NCBI GenBank assembly: GCA_024760905.1
Contig: CM045734.1
Location: forward strand, 2,184,247-2,248,246
Reading direction: 5' to 3'
DNA from: Plotosus lineatus
Lineage: Eukaryota; Chordata; Actinopteri; Siluriformes; Plotosidae
Length of the DNA: 64,000 bases
The notes beneath the pieces are model-generated. The model was not told the DNA's origin, did no database searches, and worked only from the letters and a program-made list of their open reading frames with translations. Position 1 is the first letter of the stretch. Every line of letters starts with the position of its first letter. The translations under genes were made by a program, and so were the position numbers. Below are positions 9,798-20,107 of the stretch, piece by piece.

Positions 9798-10721
9798 TTG
9801 CCCTTGAAAACTCCAAAAGTTGCAGAGCGCAATAAGAGCAGATTTGATAAGAAAGTCAGAGAATCCACTCTTGAAGCAGGAGATAGAGTTTTAGTCAAAA
9901 TTGTCCGTTTGCGCAATAAACATAAACTTGCCGACAAATGGGAACGCATGGTGTACCGTGTTGTCAAGAAAATGGAAAATGTTCCTGTGTATGTGGTTCG
10001 ACCAGAGAGAGGTGATGGTCCAAGTAGAACTCTTCACCGAGACCTTTTACTTGCGTGTGGTGACCTCTCAGACATTGAGGATGAAGTTGAGACAAGACCA
10101 AAACCTCCACGTAGACGCAAAACTCGACAAAGTCCTTCCGAACCACAGGACACAGATCTGTCAGAATCAGAGGAGGAGTATGAACCCATGCCAGGACAAC
10201 CTTCAATCGAAACAGAGACATTCATTAAGATTTATGACAATAATCAAGACCAATCAAATGTACGAAACCAGACAACAAACTCGGATATTTCAAATGAATC
10301 ACTCTCACTCAATAAGGATACCTCCTTGCACCCAACAGTTTCAGTTGAGACAGACACAGACGAGATGGACAATGAACAGGAAAATCAGAATGAGGCCGAA
10401 TTACTCAAAGAGGAATCACATTCAGATGTCATGGAAGGAGGAGATGATGAAAACCAAATACAAGGAGGACCAGACGTTAATATTGTGGACACAGAGCAAA
10501 ATGGTGATGTGATTGACCAACAAACAGAACAGACAATTGAAACAACAAATGAAACTCCCAATGTGAGAAAATCTGAAAGATTAAAGCGAGCCCCAGGACG
10601 GTTTCATTACCCTCAATTGGGTCAACCGCTGATATCTTTTGCACAACGGTTCTTGGATAACTTTAACCAAGCCCTAGAGTCACTTAGTAGCTATGAAAAC
10701 CATCAGATCTATGATGTTTAA
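9798..10721 (+). pseudogene. Pol C-terminal domain with acidic tail
   Basis: A 307-codon open frame. Residues about 10-75 form the integrase C-terminal GPY/F-type module (LEAGDRVLVKIVRLRNKHKL, VVRPERGDGPSRTLHRDLLL). The remainder is a long acidic, glutamine- and asparagine-rich tail ending RKSERLKRAPGRFHYPQLG and IYDV before the stop. This is the longest intact frame of the element. Its tail is typical in position but has no function I can name. Confidence 0.78.
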
Positions 10722-10759
10722 ACAAACATTTAAGTACATGACGGGACTCATGCTTATTC

Positions 10760-10771
10760 AAGGGGGGAGGG
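10760..10771 (+). promoter_or_regulatory. Polypurine tract
   Basis: AAGGGGGGAGGG directly abuts the TG of the right LTR, as expected for the primer of plus-strand synthesis. Confidence 0.9.
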
Positions 10772-11889
10772 TGTAACACAGGTAAACACATGGTTACTAA
10801 TTTTATTGGAAAAAACCCTAGTTTCCAACACTCCCTGAAAGCACTAGTTTCCTAGTCCCCTTGAGCGCGTCATAGGCACGTGCTGCATGCGACCAGCAGA
10901 GCGTGTAGGAGAGCGTAAAGAGCAGGACGCATACAGAGCCCTCGAAAAGCGACACGAGTGAGTCAACGATCAAAAATGTGATTAAGTGAACTTTAACAAG
11001 TTTAACTAAGTTTGTGTGCTTTTCAGAGCCTTGTATGTGTTTTGTTCTCTCTCAATCGAACCGGGTGGAGAGAGTTTGTTTTCTTGGAAGCTCCGTGAGT
11101 CATTGCAATATGAAGCTAGTTTAAGAACCTATGCTAACTTTACACGTGGTGAACCTATGCTAACTTTACACGTGGTGACTTTTAAAGCTGTGTGCACTAT
11201 TTTTGTCTTTAAAAAGCTAAGACCAGTCGGAGTACATAACAAAGATTGTGCTGTGCACAAAATGAACCTTACATTTTATTTTTCTAAATGTTTTGTTGAA
11301 AGCACTTTTGCTAATGCACTAAAGTAGTGCAGATAAGCTGTGTTGTTTTGTATTACATTCCATTCAGTGCCTTTCATGCACTTTTGTCATTTTATTTAGG
11401 AATTGTTGTTGTTAAATATTTTATTCATTGTGTCTGTACTGCATGTGCAGACTGGTTTTTTAGTGGCTCTGGATTTGATCTTGAAGCTGGTTTCGGACAC
11501 GGATGGCGAACCAAATCCAGTGAGAACTCTTGGTGGATCCAGAAGCAGTGTGGCCAACTGTTCTCTGGATGCGAGAGTAGATCTACAGACCCAACCACTT
11601 CAAATCACAGGATCCCAGATAAGAACAGATAAAAACACCTTTATCCCAAACGGATCACAATCCTGGAAAAGACTCCCGGGTTCACACGAATCAAACCTTA
11701 GAGATTAAGCTTATTTTATTTTATTTTTAATTTGTAAAGAAAGTTCTACAATATTGTTTGCACTGTTTCTTGTAGTACTGTTAATTGTAATAAATCTGCC
11801 GGCTGTTCAAATTCAAATCTCCACAATTCATTTTACTCCTCTAGAACCTAGTATAAAATCTAGCACAGCTATATCAAGCTGGTGTTACA
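10772..11889 (+). repeat. Right LTR
   Basis: It differs from the left LTR by one substitution (GGTGATCC versus GGTGAACC) and three single-base length changes in short runs. AATAAA lies at 11789-11794. It is followed by the CACTG target duplication at 11890-11894. Confidence 0.96.
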
Positions 11890-11894
11890 CACTG

Positions 11895-12538
11895 TTTTGC
11901 GGACTTTTGTAACCTGAAGCAAATATAGTAGGTCAGAAGCATAAACCTACTAGCATGGGTGCAAGTCTCATACACAGAGATGAATTAACTGTTTGCTCGG
12001 ATTGGCACAATCTACCATGCATACTCAATTTAAACAAGGAGAGTTGTAAAATGAATGAAAATCTGAATCCAGGAAAGAGACCTCTCCGCTCTGCTGCCTC
12101 CACATCAGTGCAGGCTGTGTTCTAAACGAGTTCAACGGCACCCTTGTGCACTTGAAAGGCCAAAAGTCCGTATAACCCACAGCAAGTGCACTACTTTCGC
12201 AAGTACACCACTTTCGGTTTTGAGTGCTTCACATATTGTAAGTGTGATTGGCTGTTTTAAGCTTCATGTAAAGTGACTTGGTATAAATAAGTGACTTATT
12301 TGTAATTAATGTTGATATTATTTGATATATTTTATATTATTTTACAATGTTACATTTATAATAATTGATTTAGGGGTGTTTTATGAGATACGGTAATGGT
12401 ATTTACAGATGTATAGAACAGTATGAGCATCATATGTCACACGTCATACGTCATATGTCACTGTCACAACTTACGTTCATTTTCAACTTACGTTCGGCCG
12501 TCCGGAACCAATTGAAAATGTAAGTCAGGGAGCGTCTG
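11895..12538. other. No gene; ends in a MITE-like terminus
   Basis: AT-rich unique-looking sequence. The last ~100 bp carries repeated CATATGTCACACGTCATACG-like words and ends GTAAGTCAGGGAGCGTCTG, an inverted match to the terminus at 1137. No partner end is evident close by. Confidence 0.5.
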
Positions 12539-12540
12539 TA

Positions 12541-13198
12541 CAGTCATACCTCACCTTACGAAAAACCCAACTCACGAAAAATCCAAGTTACGAAACACAT
12601 TTATGTTAAATTTACATCTCTGGATACGAAAAAAAATTCACGTTATGAAACGTAAATACATTTTTTTTTTAAATTGGCGCGATAGAGTTGCTCTCCCATT
12701 GGTTATCTCCCAACACCCTGCCCCTCTGGCCTCCCATTGGGTAGGAGGGAGCTGCATCTCCATGATACCCATGATGCTTTTCGTGTGCCTTCGACCAATT
12801 GTTCGTCACGGAGTTATAACACGCGTAAAGGACAGAGTTACTGTTGTTTTGTGAGTTTTTCGAGTGTGCTCATTGCAACTTTATTCTTCATTATTTATCA
12901 TGGGCCCCAAGAGAGTGATTCCCAGTGCGAGTGAAAAGAAGAAGCGGGCTTGTGGCATGCCGTTGAGTGATATTGCCAAGGAATATGGCTGAAACCCGTC
13001 TACCATCGGTATGATATTGAAGCAGAAGGAGGCCTTAAAAGGTATACTTTTATAATTTTTAAAGGGTTCAGGGGGTAGTATTGGGGACCTTGGAATGAAT
13101 CAGGCCTTTTGCAAGTAAAATGCAACTTGCCTTATGAAAAAATCAGGTTATGAAACCACATCTGGAACAGATTAATTTCGTAAGGTGAGGTATGACTG
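12541..13198 (+). mobile_element. Non-autonomous Tigger/pogo element
   Basis: The 658-bp element has 23-bp perfect terminal inverted repeats beginning CAGTCATACCTCACCTTACG and TA duplications at 12539-12540 and 13199-13200. Inside, at 12900-13040, lies the start of a Tigger-type transposase: MGPKRVIPSASEKKKRACG, then a stop after IAKEYG, then STIGMILKQKEALKG. These are the first residues of the CENP-B-like DNA-binding domain. The rest of the transposase is deleted, so this copy depended on a full-length relative. Confidence 0.92.
12900..13041 (+). pseudogene. Tigger transposase N-terminal remnant
   Basis: About 47 codons of a CENP-B-type helix-turn-helix N-terminus start at ATG 12900, with one in-frame TGA near 12989. 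The domain would bind the element's ends. The catalytic DDE domain is absent. Confidence 0.8.
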
Positions 13199-13473
13199 TA
13201 CAAGGAAAATAAACTTTGATTTTAAGTAAAACTGAAATTAAAAAAACTATTACATAAATAATAATTAATATATCAATAAATACCTAATCAAATAAGTTCC
13301 TTGACGTTTTATTAAATAAATGAAATATACTATACTAATATTTTTTTCATCTTCACCTTCATTTTTCTCCTCTTAATCTGGGGTCGGGGCGCAGGGACGG
13401 CTGCAATGAGATCCAGAAGTTCCTCCCCCCCAGCCACTTCATCCAGCTCTTTTGGGGTGACACCGAGACACTC

Positions 13474-13665
13474 TCAGACCAGCCGACAGACATGATTCCT
13501 CCAGCATGCTATAGGTTGACTCCAGACCCCAGGTCTCTTCCTGGTCGGATATGCCCAAAACATCACACCAGGGAGACATCTGGGAGGCATTCTTACCAGA
13601 TAGCCAAGCCACCTCAGCTGGTTCCTCTCAATGCGGAGGAACAGCGGTTCTATTCCCAGCTCCAC
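13474..13665 (-). pseudogene. Rex1/L2-like LINE C-terminal RT fragment
   Basis: The frame GIEPLFLRIERNQLRWLGYL, then VRMPPRCLPGV, matches the C-terminal region of the LINE copy at 57490-57777 (LHIERGQLR, HLVRVSPKCLPGVMLRACPP). It ends early, and neighbouring frames carry the rest down to the 3' end near 13345 (CCCAGATTAAGAGGAG on the reverse strand). Confidence 0.8.
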
Positions 13666-13804
13666 CCAGATGGCTGAGCTTCTCTGCCACCCAGCGAAGG
13701 AAGCTCATTGCAGCCTCTTGTATCTGCAATCAGGTTCTTCTGATTACAACCCAAAAGCTCATGACCATAGGTGAGGTTTGGATGTATGTACAAAGTAGAT
13801 TGAG

Positions 13805-13816
13805 TGGTAAATTGAG
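13805..13816. repeat. SINE target-site duplication, left
   Basis: TGGTAAATTGAG, repeated exactly at 14149-14160, flanks the SINE inside the reverse-strand LINE part. Confidence 0.88.
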
Positions 13817-14148
13817 GTGCGGTTGTGGTCTGGTGGTAAGGTGTTGGATCGCTGATCCTAAGGTTCGGGGTTCAAACCCCACTCTCCACGGGTAGTCACT
13901 GTCCCCCCAGTGCAGTCAACTGAGTTATCAAAGGTTGGCCCTGTCATTCACTGTCTGTGGTGAGAGGCATGTAAAAGAACCACTGCTGAGTTTTGACAAG
14001 AGTAGGCCGTCAGCATGTTTCCGCCCTGTGATGACCTGGTAAGCTGTCCACGCTGTGCTCTGCCCTTGCCCAGAGTTGGCTGGGATAGGCACCAGCCTCC
14101 CCATGACCCTAATTAGGATTAAGTGGTTATGGAAAATGAATGTATGAA
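13817..14148 (+). mobile_element. L2-tailed tRNA-derived SINE
   Basis: The head has a tRNA-like A box (TGGTCTGGTGGTAAGGTG) and B box (GGTTCAAACCCC). It continues through the shared body (GTGAGAGGCATGTAAAAGAA) and then, instead of the RTE tail, an L2-type tail: CCTGGTAAGCTGTCC ... GACCCTAATTAGGATTAAGT and a GAATG-rich end. A perfect 12-bp target duplication flanks it. Confidence 0.9.
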
Positions 14149-14297
14149 TGGTAAATTGAGAGCTTTGCCTTGTGACTCAGCTTTCTCTTCACCATGATGG
14201 ACCGGTACATGCTCCGCTTTGCAGTAAAGGCTGCAGTGATCTGCCTGTTGAGCCAGTGTGGGCATCCTTATTGTAGCTTCCCTCCACCTTCGGGTGG

Positions 14298-14621
14298 GTG
14301 GACTCCGCTTATGCACCAAATGACAGTTCAGAGCACCCACCGTTCTTGGAGTCTTTAGGGGGTGTGTTGGAGAATGCCCTCCCGGGGGACTCACTTGTTG
14401 TCCTGGGAGACTTCAACCCTGATGTGGGCAATAATATTGTGACCTGGAAGGGTGTGATCAGTAGGTATGGCCTCTCCAGTCTGAACCAGAATGATGTTTC
14501 ATTGTTGGACTTCTGTGCTCATCATGGTTTGTCCATCACGAACACCATGTTCAAACATAAGGGTGTCCATAAGTGCACTTGGCACCAGGGCACCCTAGGC
14601 TGCAGTTCGATGATCAACTGA
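14298..14621 (+). pseudogene. APE endonuclease fragment of Rex1/L2-like LINE
   Basis: The 107-codon frame contains the endonuclease motif VVLGDFNPDVG and the conserved MFKHKGVHKCTWHQGTLG stretch. This domain nicks target DNA to start insertion. The region between it and the RT (14640-14870) is shortened and out of frame. Confidence 0.85.
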
Positions 14622-14875
14622 GGATGTGGTTAGGAGGTGGAAGGAATACTTTGAGGACCTACTCAAGCCAACCAACATGCTTGTGGAGGAGGAAGACCCT
14701 GGGGGTTTGGGTAGGGTCTATGCAGGGGTGCTGCAGAAGAGGATATGACCAATAATTGAAAGTCAGATACAGAAGGAACAATGTGACTTTAGTCCTGGCT
14801 GCAGCACTCTCAACTAGCTCGATACGCTCGACAGGATTCTGGAGGGGGCGATGAGAATTTGCACAATTTGTCCAC

Positions 14876-15292
14876 ATGTGTTGTGTGGATTTGACTAAGG
14901 CTTTTGACCGTGTGTATCGGGTTATCTTGTGGGTTGTGCTTTGGGAATATGGTGTTCCAGGCCTGTTGCTCCAGGCCATTCAGTCTCTATATCACCAGAG
15001 CCAGAGCTTGGTCTGCATTGTGAACATTATTTCGAATTCATATCCAGTAAGGGTTAGAGTCTGTCAAGGCTGTCCTTTGTCACTGATTCTGTTCAGTCCT
15101 TTGTCACTGATCAGCCGAGGCGTTGAGGGGTTCTGGTTTGGTGGCCATCGGATCTCGTCTCTGCTTTTTGGGGATGACGTTGTCCTTTTGGCTTCATCAA
15201 TCCAGAACCTCCAGCTTTAATTGGAGCGATTTGCAGTCAAGTGCAAAGCGGCCAGGATACGAATCAACACCTCCAAGTCCGAGGACATGGTT
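14876..15292 (+). pseudogene. RT fragment of Rex1/L2-like LINE
   Basis: The frame MCCVDLTKAFDRVYRVILWV leads to RVRVCQGCPLSLILFSP and the catalytic box as LLFGDDVVLLAS (an FGDD variant of FADD), then a stop at 15220. An adjacent register continues with RFAVKCKAARIRINTSKSED up to the RTE insertion at 15293. Confidence 0.85.
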
Positions 15293-15445
15293 CTTCTTCT
15301 TCTTGTCCTTTCGGCTTTTCCCTTCAGGGGTCGCCACAGCGAATCATCTGCCTCCATCTCACCCTATCCTCTGCATCTTTTTCTCTTACACCAACTGCCT
15401 TCATGTCCTCCTTCACCACATCCATGAATCGTCTCTTTGGTTGTC
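15293..15445 (-). mobile_element. RTE LINE 3'-end fragment
   Basis: On the reverse strand this is the last ~150 bp of the RTE element: the end of RT, then GGCGACCCCTGAAGGGAAAA, then a run of AAGAAG. It interrupts the RT of the Rex1/L2-like LINE between the SKSEDMV codons and the REKGGMHPLSLE codons. Confidence 0.9.
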
Positions 15446-15588
15446 AGCGGGAAAAAGGTGGAATGCACCCTCTCAGTCTGGAATAAGGTCCTGGCCCAAG
15501 TGGAAGAGTTCGAGTATCTCGGAATCTTGTTCTAATAACTTTTTATGAAATTAAATAACAAAGACGGGGAGATTTACTGTTATCACTA

Positions 15589-15655
15589 CAGTAGGCCCTC
15601 GATATTCGTGGGGGTTCGGTTCCGGCCCCTCCTGCGAATGAACATAATCCGCGAG
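15589..15655 (+). mobile_element. Tigger-like terminal repeat, single end
   Basis: TA followed by CAGTAGGCCCTCGATATTCG and GGTTCGGTTCC resembles the start of a Tigger/pogo element. I find no matching second end before the LINE at 16105. Confidence 0.5.
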
Positions 15656-16093
15656 TTCTGTACCTGGAAGTAAAACCCCATGTATCACGTTACATACGCA
15701 AAGAAGCAGCTGGAAGTAAACTACTATGTATCTATTACATGCGCTAAAATATGCTTCTTAAACACATTCTATAGACAGTCGTACTCATTAATTCAGTATT
15801 AATGTAGTAAAATGTAGTAATGATTAAGAAAAATTACTGCATTAAGTCCGAGCACCTCAGACATGCCCCTCAGCCGTAGTGAGTAGAAAACAGAGTTTTA
15901 GAGTGATATATGCCCTTTATGTCTTACTTAACATATCTTAAAATTATCTGTTTTTCACAGAGTTTAAGTTTAGCTGGTGAGTGGAATCAGAATTTAATCA
16001 TTTAATATTAATCAGCTCTCACTTTTCTAAACGTTCTGTAGTTTTTCTTATATAAAGAAATAAGATAAATTTCGAGTAAAAAGCAGCTTGTGG
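15656..16093. other. No gene recognised
   Basis: AT-rich DNA, perhaps the inside of the Tigger-like fragment starting at 15589. Nothing further is supported. Confidence 0.4.
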
Positions 16094-16374
16094 TGTCAAC
16101 AAACTACTACATGTCCAACCCTTGTCGCACCGTAGTAGCTTGTGCACCTTTATGACCTAGAGAGATATGCCAGCCGGAATACTAGTTCCTGGTAGGCCAC
16201 CCAAGCTGGACAGGTCATAGGGTAGAGGTCAGACACCATCTGCACAACAACTCTCCTAGAGTATAACAGGTTGGTGTAGGGCTAACAACTCTACCCGGAA
16301 AATCAATTGTTACATAAACATCAACGACAAATCAAAATCATCAGGGAACAGAAGGGCTTCAACATAGGAGGATT

Positions 16375-17200
16375 ATGACTCGGTGTAGTGAAAAGCACAT
16401 GGGAGCTGTATTGCTGACTCCCCTTCTTAGCCCCAAGAAACCAACAAGATTAGCTACGTGGAACAGCAGAACAATGTATGAGACAAGCAGGTCCTTCCAG
16501 ATTGCAAAGGAAATAAGAAAATACAGCATCTCAGTCCTAGGACTGAGTGAAACATGATGGCTCAAGTTAAGCTAACATCAGGAGAAACAGTGCTGTACTC
16601 AGGACACACTGAAGAAGGTTCACCACACACTCAGGGAGTTGTCTTGATGCTAACATCAGAGGCACGACAAGCTCTTGTAGGATGGGAACCAGTAAGCTCA
16701 AGAATTATCACAGCCAAATTTGCCACAAAGAAGAAAAACATCAACATGAGTATCATCCAGTGTTATGCCCCTACCAATGATGCAGACAATGACAGCAAAG
16801 AGATCTTTTACCAACAACTGCCGAGCGTGCTGGACAAATGCAAGGCAAAAGACATCATAGTGCTTATGGGAACGTGAACGCAAAGATAGGGATTGACAAC
16901 ACCGGATATGAGGAAGTAATGGGAGCACACGGAATGGGACAAATGAATGAAAACAGAGAACGCTTTGTGAACCTGTGCTCCCTGAACAGACTGGTGATAG
17001 GAGGAAGTATTTTCCCTCACAAGCAGATCTACAAAGCCACGTGGTGATCTCCAGATCACATCACAGAGAACCAAATAGACCATATCTGCATTAACCAGAA
17101 GTTCAGACAATCTTGCCAGGACATAAGAGTGAGACTAGGAGCAGATGGACCATCAGATCACCATCTCCTTGTGATGGTAGTACGACTCAAGATCAAGAAG
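16375..17200 (+). pseudogene. APE endonuclease of (TAAG)-tailed LINE
   Basis: Frames at 16375-16557 (TRLATWNSRTMYETSRSF, ISVLGLSET), 16554-16877 (VLYSGHTEEGSPHTQGVV, QCYAPTNDADND), 16838-17047 (NAKIGIDNTGYEEVMGAHG) and 17129 onward (DGPSDHHLLVMVVRLK) together cover an exonuclease-endonuclease-phosphatase fold, including the Asn-Ala-Lys and Ser-Asp-His motifs. Stops or frameshifts separate each piece. The enzyme would nick the chromosomal target. Confidence 0.85.
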
Positions 17201-17402
17201 CTCACCACTAACAACAAGACAAGCCCAAAATACAACACCAACATGCTAAGGAACTGCAACACACAAACCAAGTTCCATCTCAACATCTCCAACAGATTCC
17301 AAACTCTCCAAGATCTTCTAGAGGATGACAGTATAAGTATAGAGACCCAGTGGGTACACAGTTAGAAACTCTGGAATAACACCTGCCAAGAGATACTGGG
17401 AT

Positions 17403-18206
17403 ATGAGAAGACTCAATACAAAGAATGGATATCTGTCGATACATTGCAAAAAAGTGGAAATCATGAAGAGAAAGAAAGATGCGGTGAACACAAGTAAAAC
17501 AAGGACAGCCAAGGCAAGAACACAGGAAGAATATGCCATCGCAGACAAGGAAGTCAAAAAGAGCTGCAAGAGAGACAAGAGAGCTCACATTGACAACCTC
17601 GTTAGTCAAGCAGAGGAAGCAGCAGGACAGGGAAATCTGAAAGAGCTGTATATGGTGACAAAGAAGCTAGCGAAGAAGTTCCAGCAAACAGACAAGCCAG
17701 TCAAGGACAAAAATGGCAACCCACTCACAACAACAGAGGAACAGCTAAAGAGATGGGCAGAATATTTCCGAAAACTTCTCAAAAGACCAGCTCCAGAATA
17801 TCCACCAGAAATCCTTCCAGCCAAGAGAGATCTGCCAATTAACTGTGACAAGCCATCAAAAACACAAATCAAGAGGGCTATCAAAGACCTGAAGAATGGA
17901 AAAGCAGCAGGACCAGACAATGTACCAACAGAAGCTATAAAAGCTGACATGGAGACCGCTACAACCATGCTGTATAGCCTCTTCAACAAGATCTGGGAGA
18001 AGGAAGAAGTACCAGAGGAGTGGAGAGAAGGACACCTCATCAAGCTACCCAAGAATGTAGACCTTCGAGACTGTAATAACTACAGAAGAGTCATGCTCCT
18101 GTCGGTCCCTGGGAAAGTACTAAACAGAGTGCTGTTGTCAAGAATGAGGGAGGCAGTCGACAACAAACTCTGCGACCAACAAGCGGGTTTCCGAAAGAAC
18201 AGATGA
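17403..18206 (+). pseudogene. RT N-terminal half of (TAAG)-tailed LINE
   Basis: The 267-codon frame has a basic, helical linker (KELYMVTKKLAKKFQQ), then RT fingers with IKDLKNGKAAGPDNVPTEAI, EVPEEWREGHLIKLPK, NYRRVMLLSVPGKVLNRVL and DQQAGFRKNR before a TGA at 18204-18206. This is the longest intact part of the element. Confidence 0.9.
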
Positions 18207-19345
18207 TCATGTGCAGACCAAATTGCCAGCCTACGCATCATTGTGGAACAGTCGCTGGAGTGTGGAACCTCATTATATGCCAACTTCATTGACTATGAAA
18301 AGGCTTTTGACAGCATGGACAGGAATACAGTCTGGAAGCTGATGAGACATTATGGGATACCGGAGAAAATTGTCACCCTATTGAAGTCCACATATGATCA
18401 GATGACTTGCAGAGTAAGACATGCTGGCCAGCTCTCAGATCCGTCAGGTGTGCGCCAAGGATGTCTGCTATCACCCTTCCTTTTTGTCTTGTTCATAGAC
18501 TGGATCATGAAGACAACAACAGCCAACAGAAAGAATGGGATACAGTAAACCCTCTGGGCACAACTAGATGATCTAGACTTTGCAGACGACCTAGCACTTC
18601 TTGGCACCATCTATCGGCAGATGCAAGACAAGACAGACTGCCTTACAACAACATCGAGCAGTACGGGGCTGAAGGTCAATAAGAGCAAAACAGAGGTACT
18701 GAGAATAAACACCACTACCCATGCCCCAGACACAATAGGTGACAAACCCATCAAAGAAGTAGAGGCATTTACCTACTTAGGAAGCATGATTGACAAGCAG
18801 AGAGGCACTGACATAGACGTGATGACAAGGAGTGGCAAGGCTCGAGCAACCTTCATCATGTGAAAGAACATCTGGAGCTCCAACCATATCAGGATGGCCA
18901 CAAAGATGCTCATCTTCAACTCCAGTGTGAAGTCTGTGCTGCTCTACGGCTCTGAGACATGGAGAATGATCAAGGCAACACAAAGCAAAGTGCAGACATT
19001 CATCAACACATGTCTCAGACTCATCTACAAGACCAGATCACAAATGAGGCGCTATGACAAAGGGCGGGGCAAGAACCAGTGAAACATCAGATGCTAAAGA
19101 GGAAATCGAGCTGGATTGGACATACCCTCAGGAAGCCAACATCCAGTATCACCTGCCAAGCACTGACCTGGAACCCGCAGGGGAAGCAAAAGAGAGGAAG
19201 GCCCAGAAACAGCTGGAGACGAGACACGGAAGCTGAAGCAAAGCTGACTGGAAAAAGCTGGAGGGAGTTCAAGCAGATAGCCCTCAGCTGTGTCGTTGAT
19301 GGCCTATGCTCCTATGGGGGCAAAGGGCCGAAGTACAGTAAGTAA
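18207..19345 (+). pseudogene. RT palm and C-terminus of (TAAG)-tailed LINE
   Basis: After the stop the RT continues: LYANFIDYEKAFDSMDRN, GVRQGCLLSPFLFVLFIDW (to 18548), catalytic FADD at 18579-18590, then FTYLGSMIDKQRGTDIDV, SVLLYGSETWRM and, in a last frame, SSWIGHTLRKPTSSITCQA and KRGRPRNSWRRDTEAEAK. At least four interruptions are visible. The TAAG tail follows the last stop directly. Confidence 0.86.
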
Positions 19346-19366
19346 GTAAGTAAGATGTCAACAGAC

Positions 19367-19949
19367 AGTTTGTATACAGGGATCCCTCGCTACTTCACGC
19401 TTCGATTAATGCTGCTTCAGTGCATCACAGCTTTTAAAAAATATATATAAATATTCATCGAATAAAAAAATAAGGAAATTAAGGAAGAAAATGGGAAAAA
19501 GTTAAGGAAAAGGCCACAAAAACAAGGCCAATTATGTAAAAAAAAAAAAACATAAACCAACACAAAACAAAAAACAACCCAAAATCTACCATCAAAACCA
19601 TCACCTGTCTGAGGTCGAAAGTGAAAGTGAAATGAAATTGAAGAACAAATAGAAATGGAATACAATCTATAGAAAGATATATCATAAATATAAGTATTAA
19701 AGATGATAAAACATTATCGTGAGGTACACTTAATACTAGGCTCCAGCAGAAGGGCGTGGCTGACACGGAGGTCTGGGGAAGAGAAGCAGAATGATACATT
19801 TCTGAACTCCAAAACTTTCAAAGAAGAAAAAAATTGACTCCAGTAATATAATGAACTGGATAAGAGTGAAAATCTGATCAGATCCGCTCTACTGTGCTTG
19901 AGAGGAACCAGGAGTTTAAACATGGGACATAATGATATGTACAGATGAT

Positions 19950-19950
<1 letters not shown>
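19367..19950. other. No gene; one Tigger-like end near 19376
   Basis: ACAGGGATCCCTCGCTACTT near 19375 resembles a Tigger/pogo terminus. The rest is A-rich and unrecognised. A partly similar inverted end lies at 23590-23657, beyond the RTE insertion, but the match is too weak to pair them. Confidence 0.4.

Positions 19951-19979
<29 letters not shown>
19951..19979. repeat. (GA)n microsatellite, left of RTE copy
   Basis: About 14 AG units immediately before the RTE leader. A matching (GA) array lies directly after the RTE 3' end. Confidence 0.97.
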
Positions 19980-19982
<3 letters not shown>

Positions 19983-20107
19983 GCAGCCATGAGGTGGGGG
20001 GGCACTAACCAGTGTCTCTCCCCCTCATGCCGGTCCCAAGCCCGGAGAAATGCAGAGGGTTGTGTCAGGAAGGGCATCCGACGTAAAACCAATGCCAATT
20101 ACTTAAA

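Larger units (their letters stand above)
3393..11889 (+). mobile_element. Ty3/Gypsy LTR retrotransposon, complete but defective
   Basis: An 8.5-kb element has two LTRs of 1,119 and 1,118 bp that begin TGTAACAC and end GTGTTACA, a 5-bp CACTG duplication, a purine tract before the right LTR, and gag, protease, RT, RNase H and integrase in Ty3/Gypsy order. The LTRs differ by one substitution and three single-base indels, which implies recent insertion. The coding region nevertheless has several frameshifts, in-frame stops and a deletion that removes the RT catalytic segment, so this copy cannot encode its own enzymes. It could have been mobilised in trans, or some indels could be sequence errors. 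No envelope gene is seen. Confidence 0.95.
13342..15540 (-). mobile_element. Rex1/L2-like LINE in twin-priming inversion
   Basis: The 3' part of the LINE (13342-13804 and 14161-14253) reads on the reverse strand. The 5' part (14256-15292 and 15446-15535) reads forward. The forward part ends at EEFEYLGILF, and the reverse part begins only about 20 codons further on (AAFTAKRSMYRS), while the 5'-most sequence (endonuclease) sits at the inversion point. That is the geometry produced by twin priming during target-primed reverse transcription. A SINE and an RTE 3' fragment inserted later. Family assignment to the CR1/L2/Rex1 group is from recalled similarity. Confidence 0.8.
16105..19355 (+). mobile_element. 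APE-type LINE ending in (TAAG)n
   Basis: About 3.25 kb with a non-coding leader (16105-16375), endonuclease (16375-17200), RT (17403-18700), a C-terminal region to 19345 and a (TAAG) tail at 19338-19354. Imperfect 11-bp flanks TGTCAACAAAC (16094-16104) and TGTCAACAGAC (19356-19366) look like a target duplication. The protein differs clearly from the RTE and Rex1/L2-like copies. I do not assign a clade; RTE-like or Nimbus/I-like are possible. Many stops interrupt it. Confidence 0.82.
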
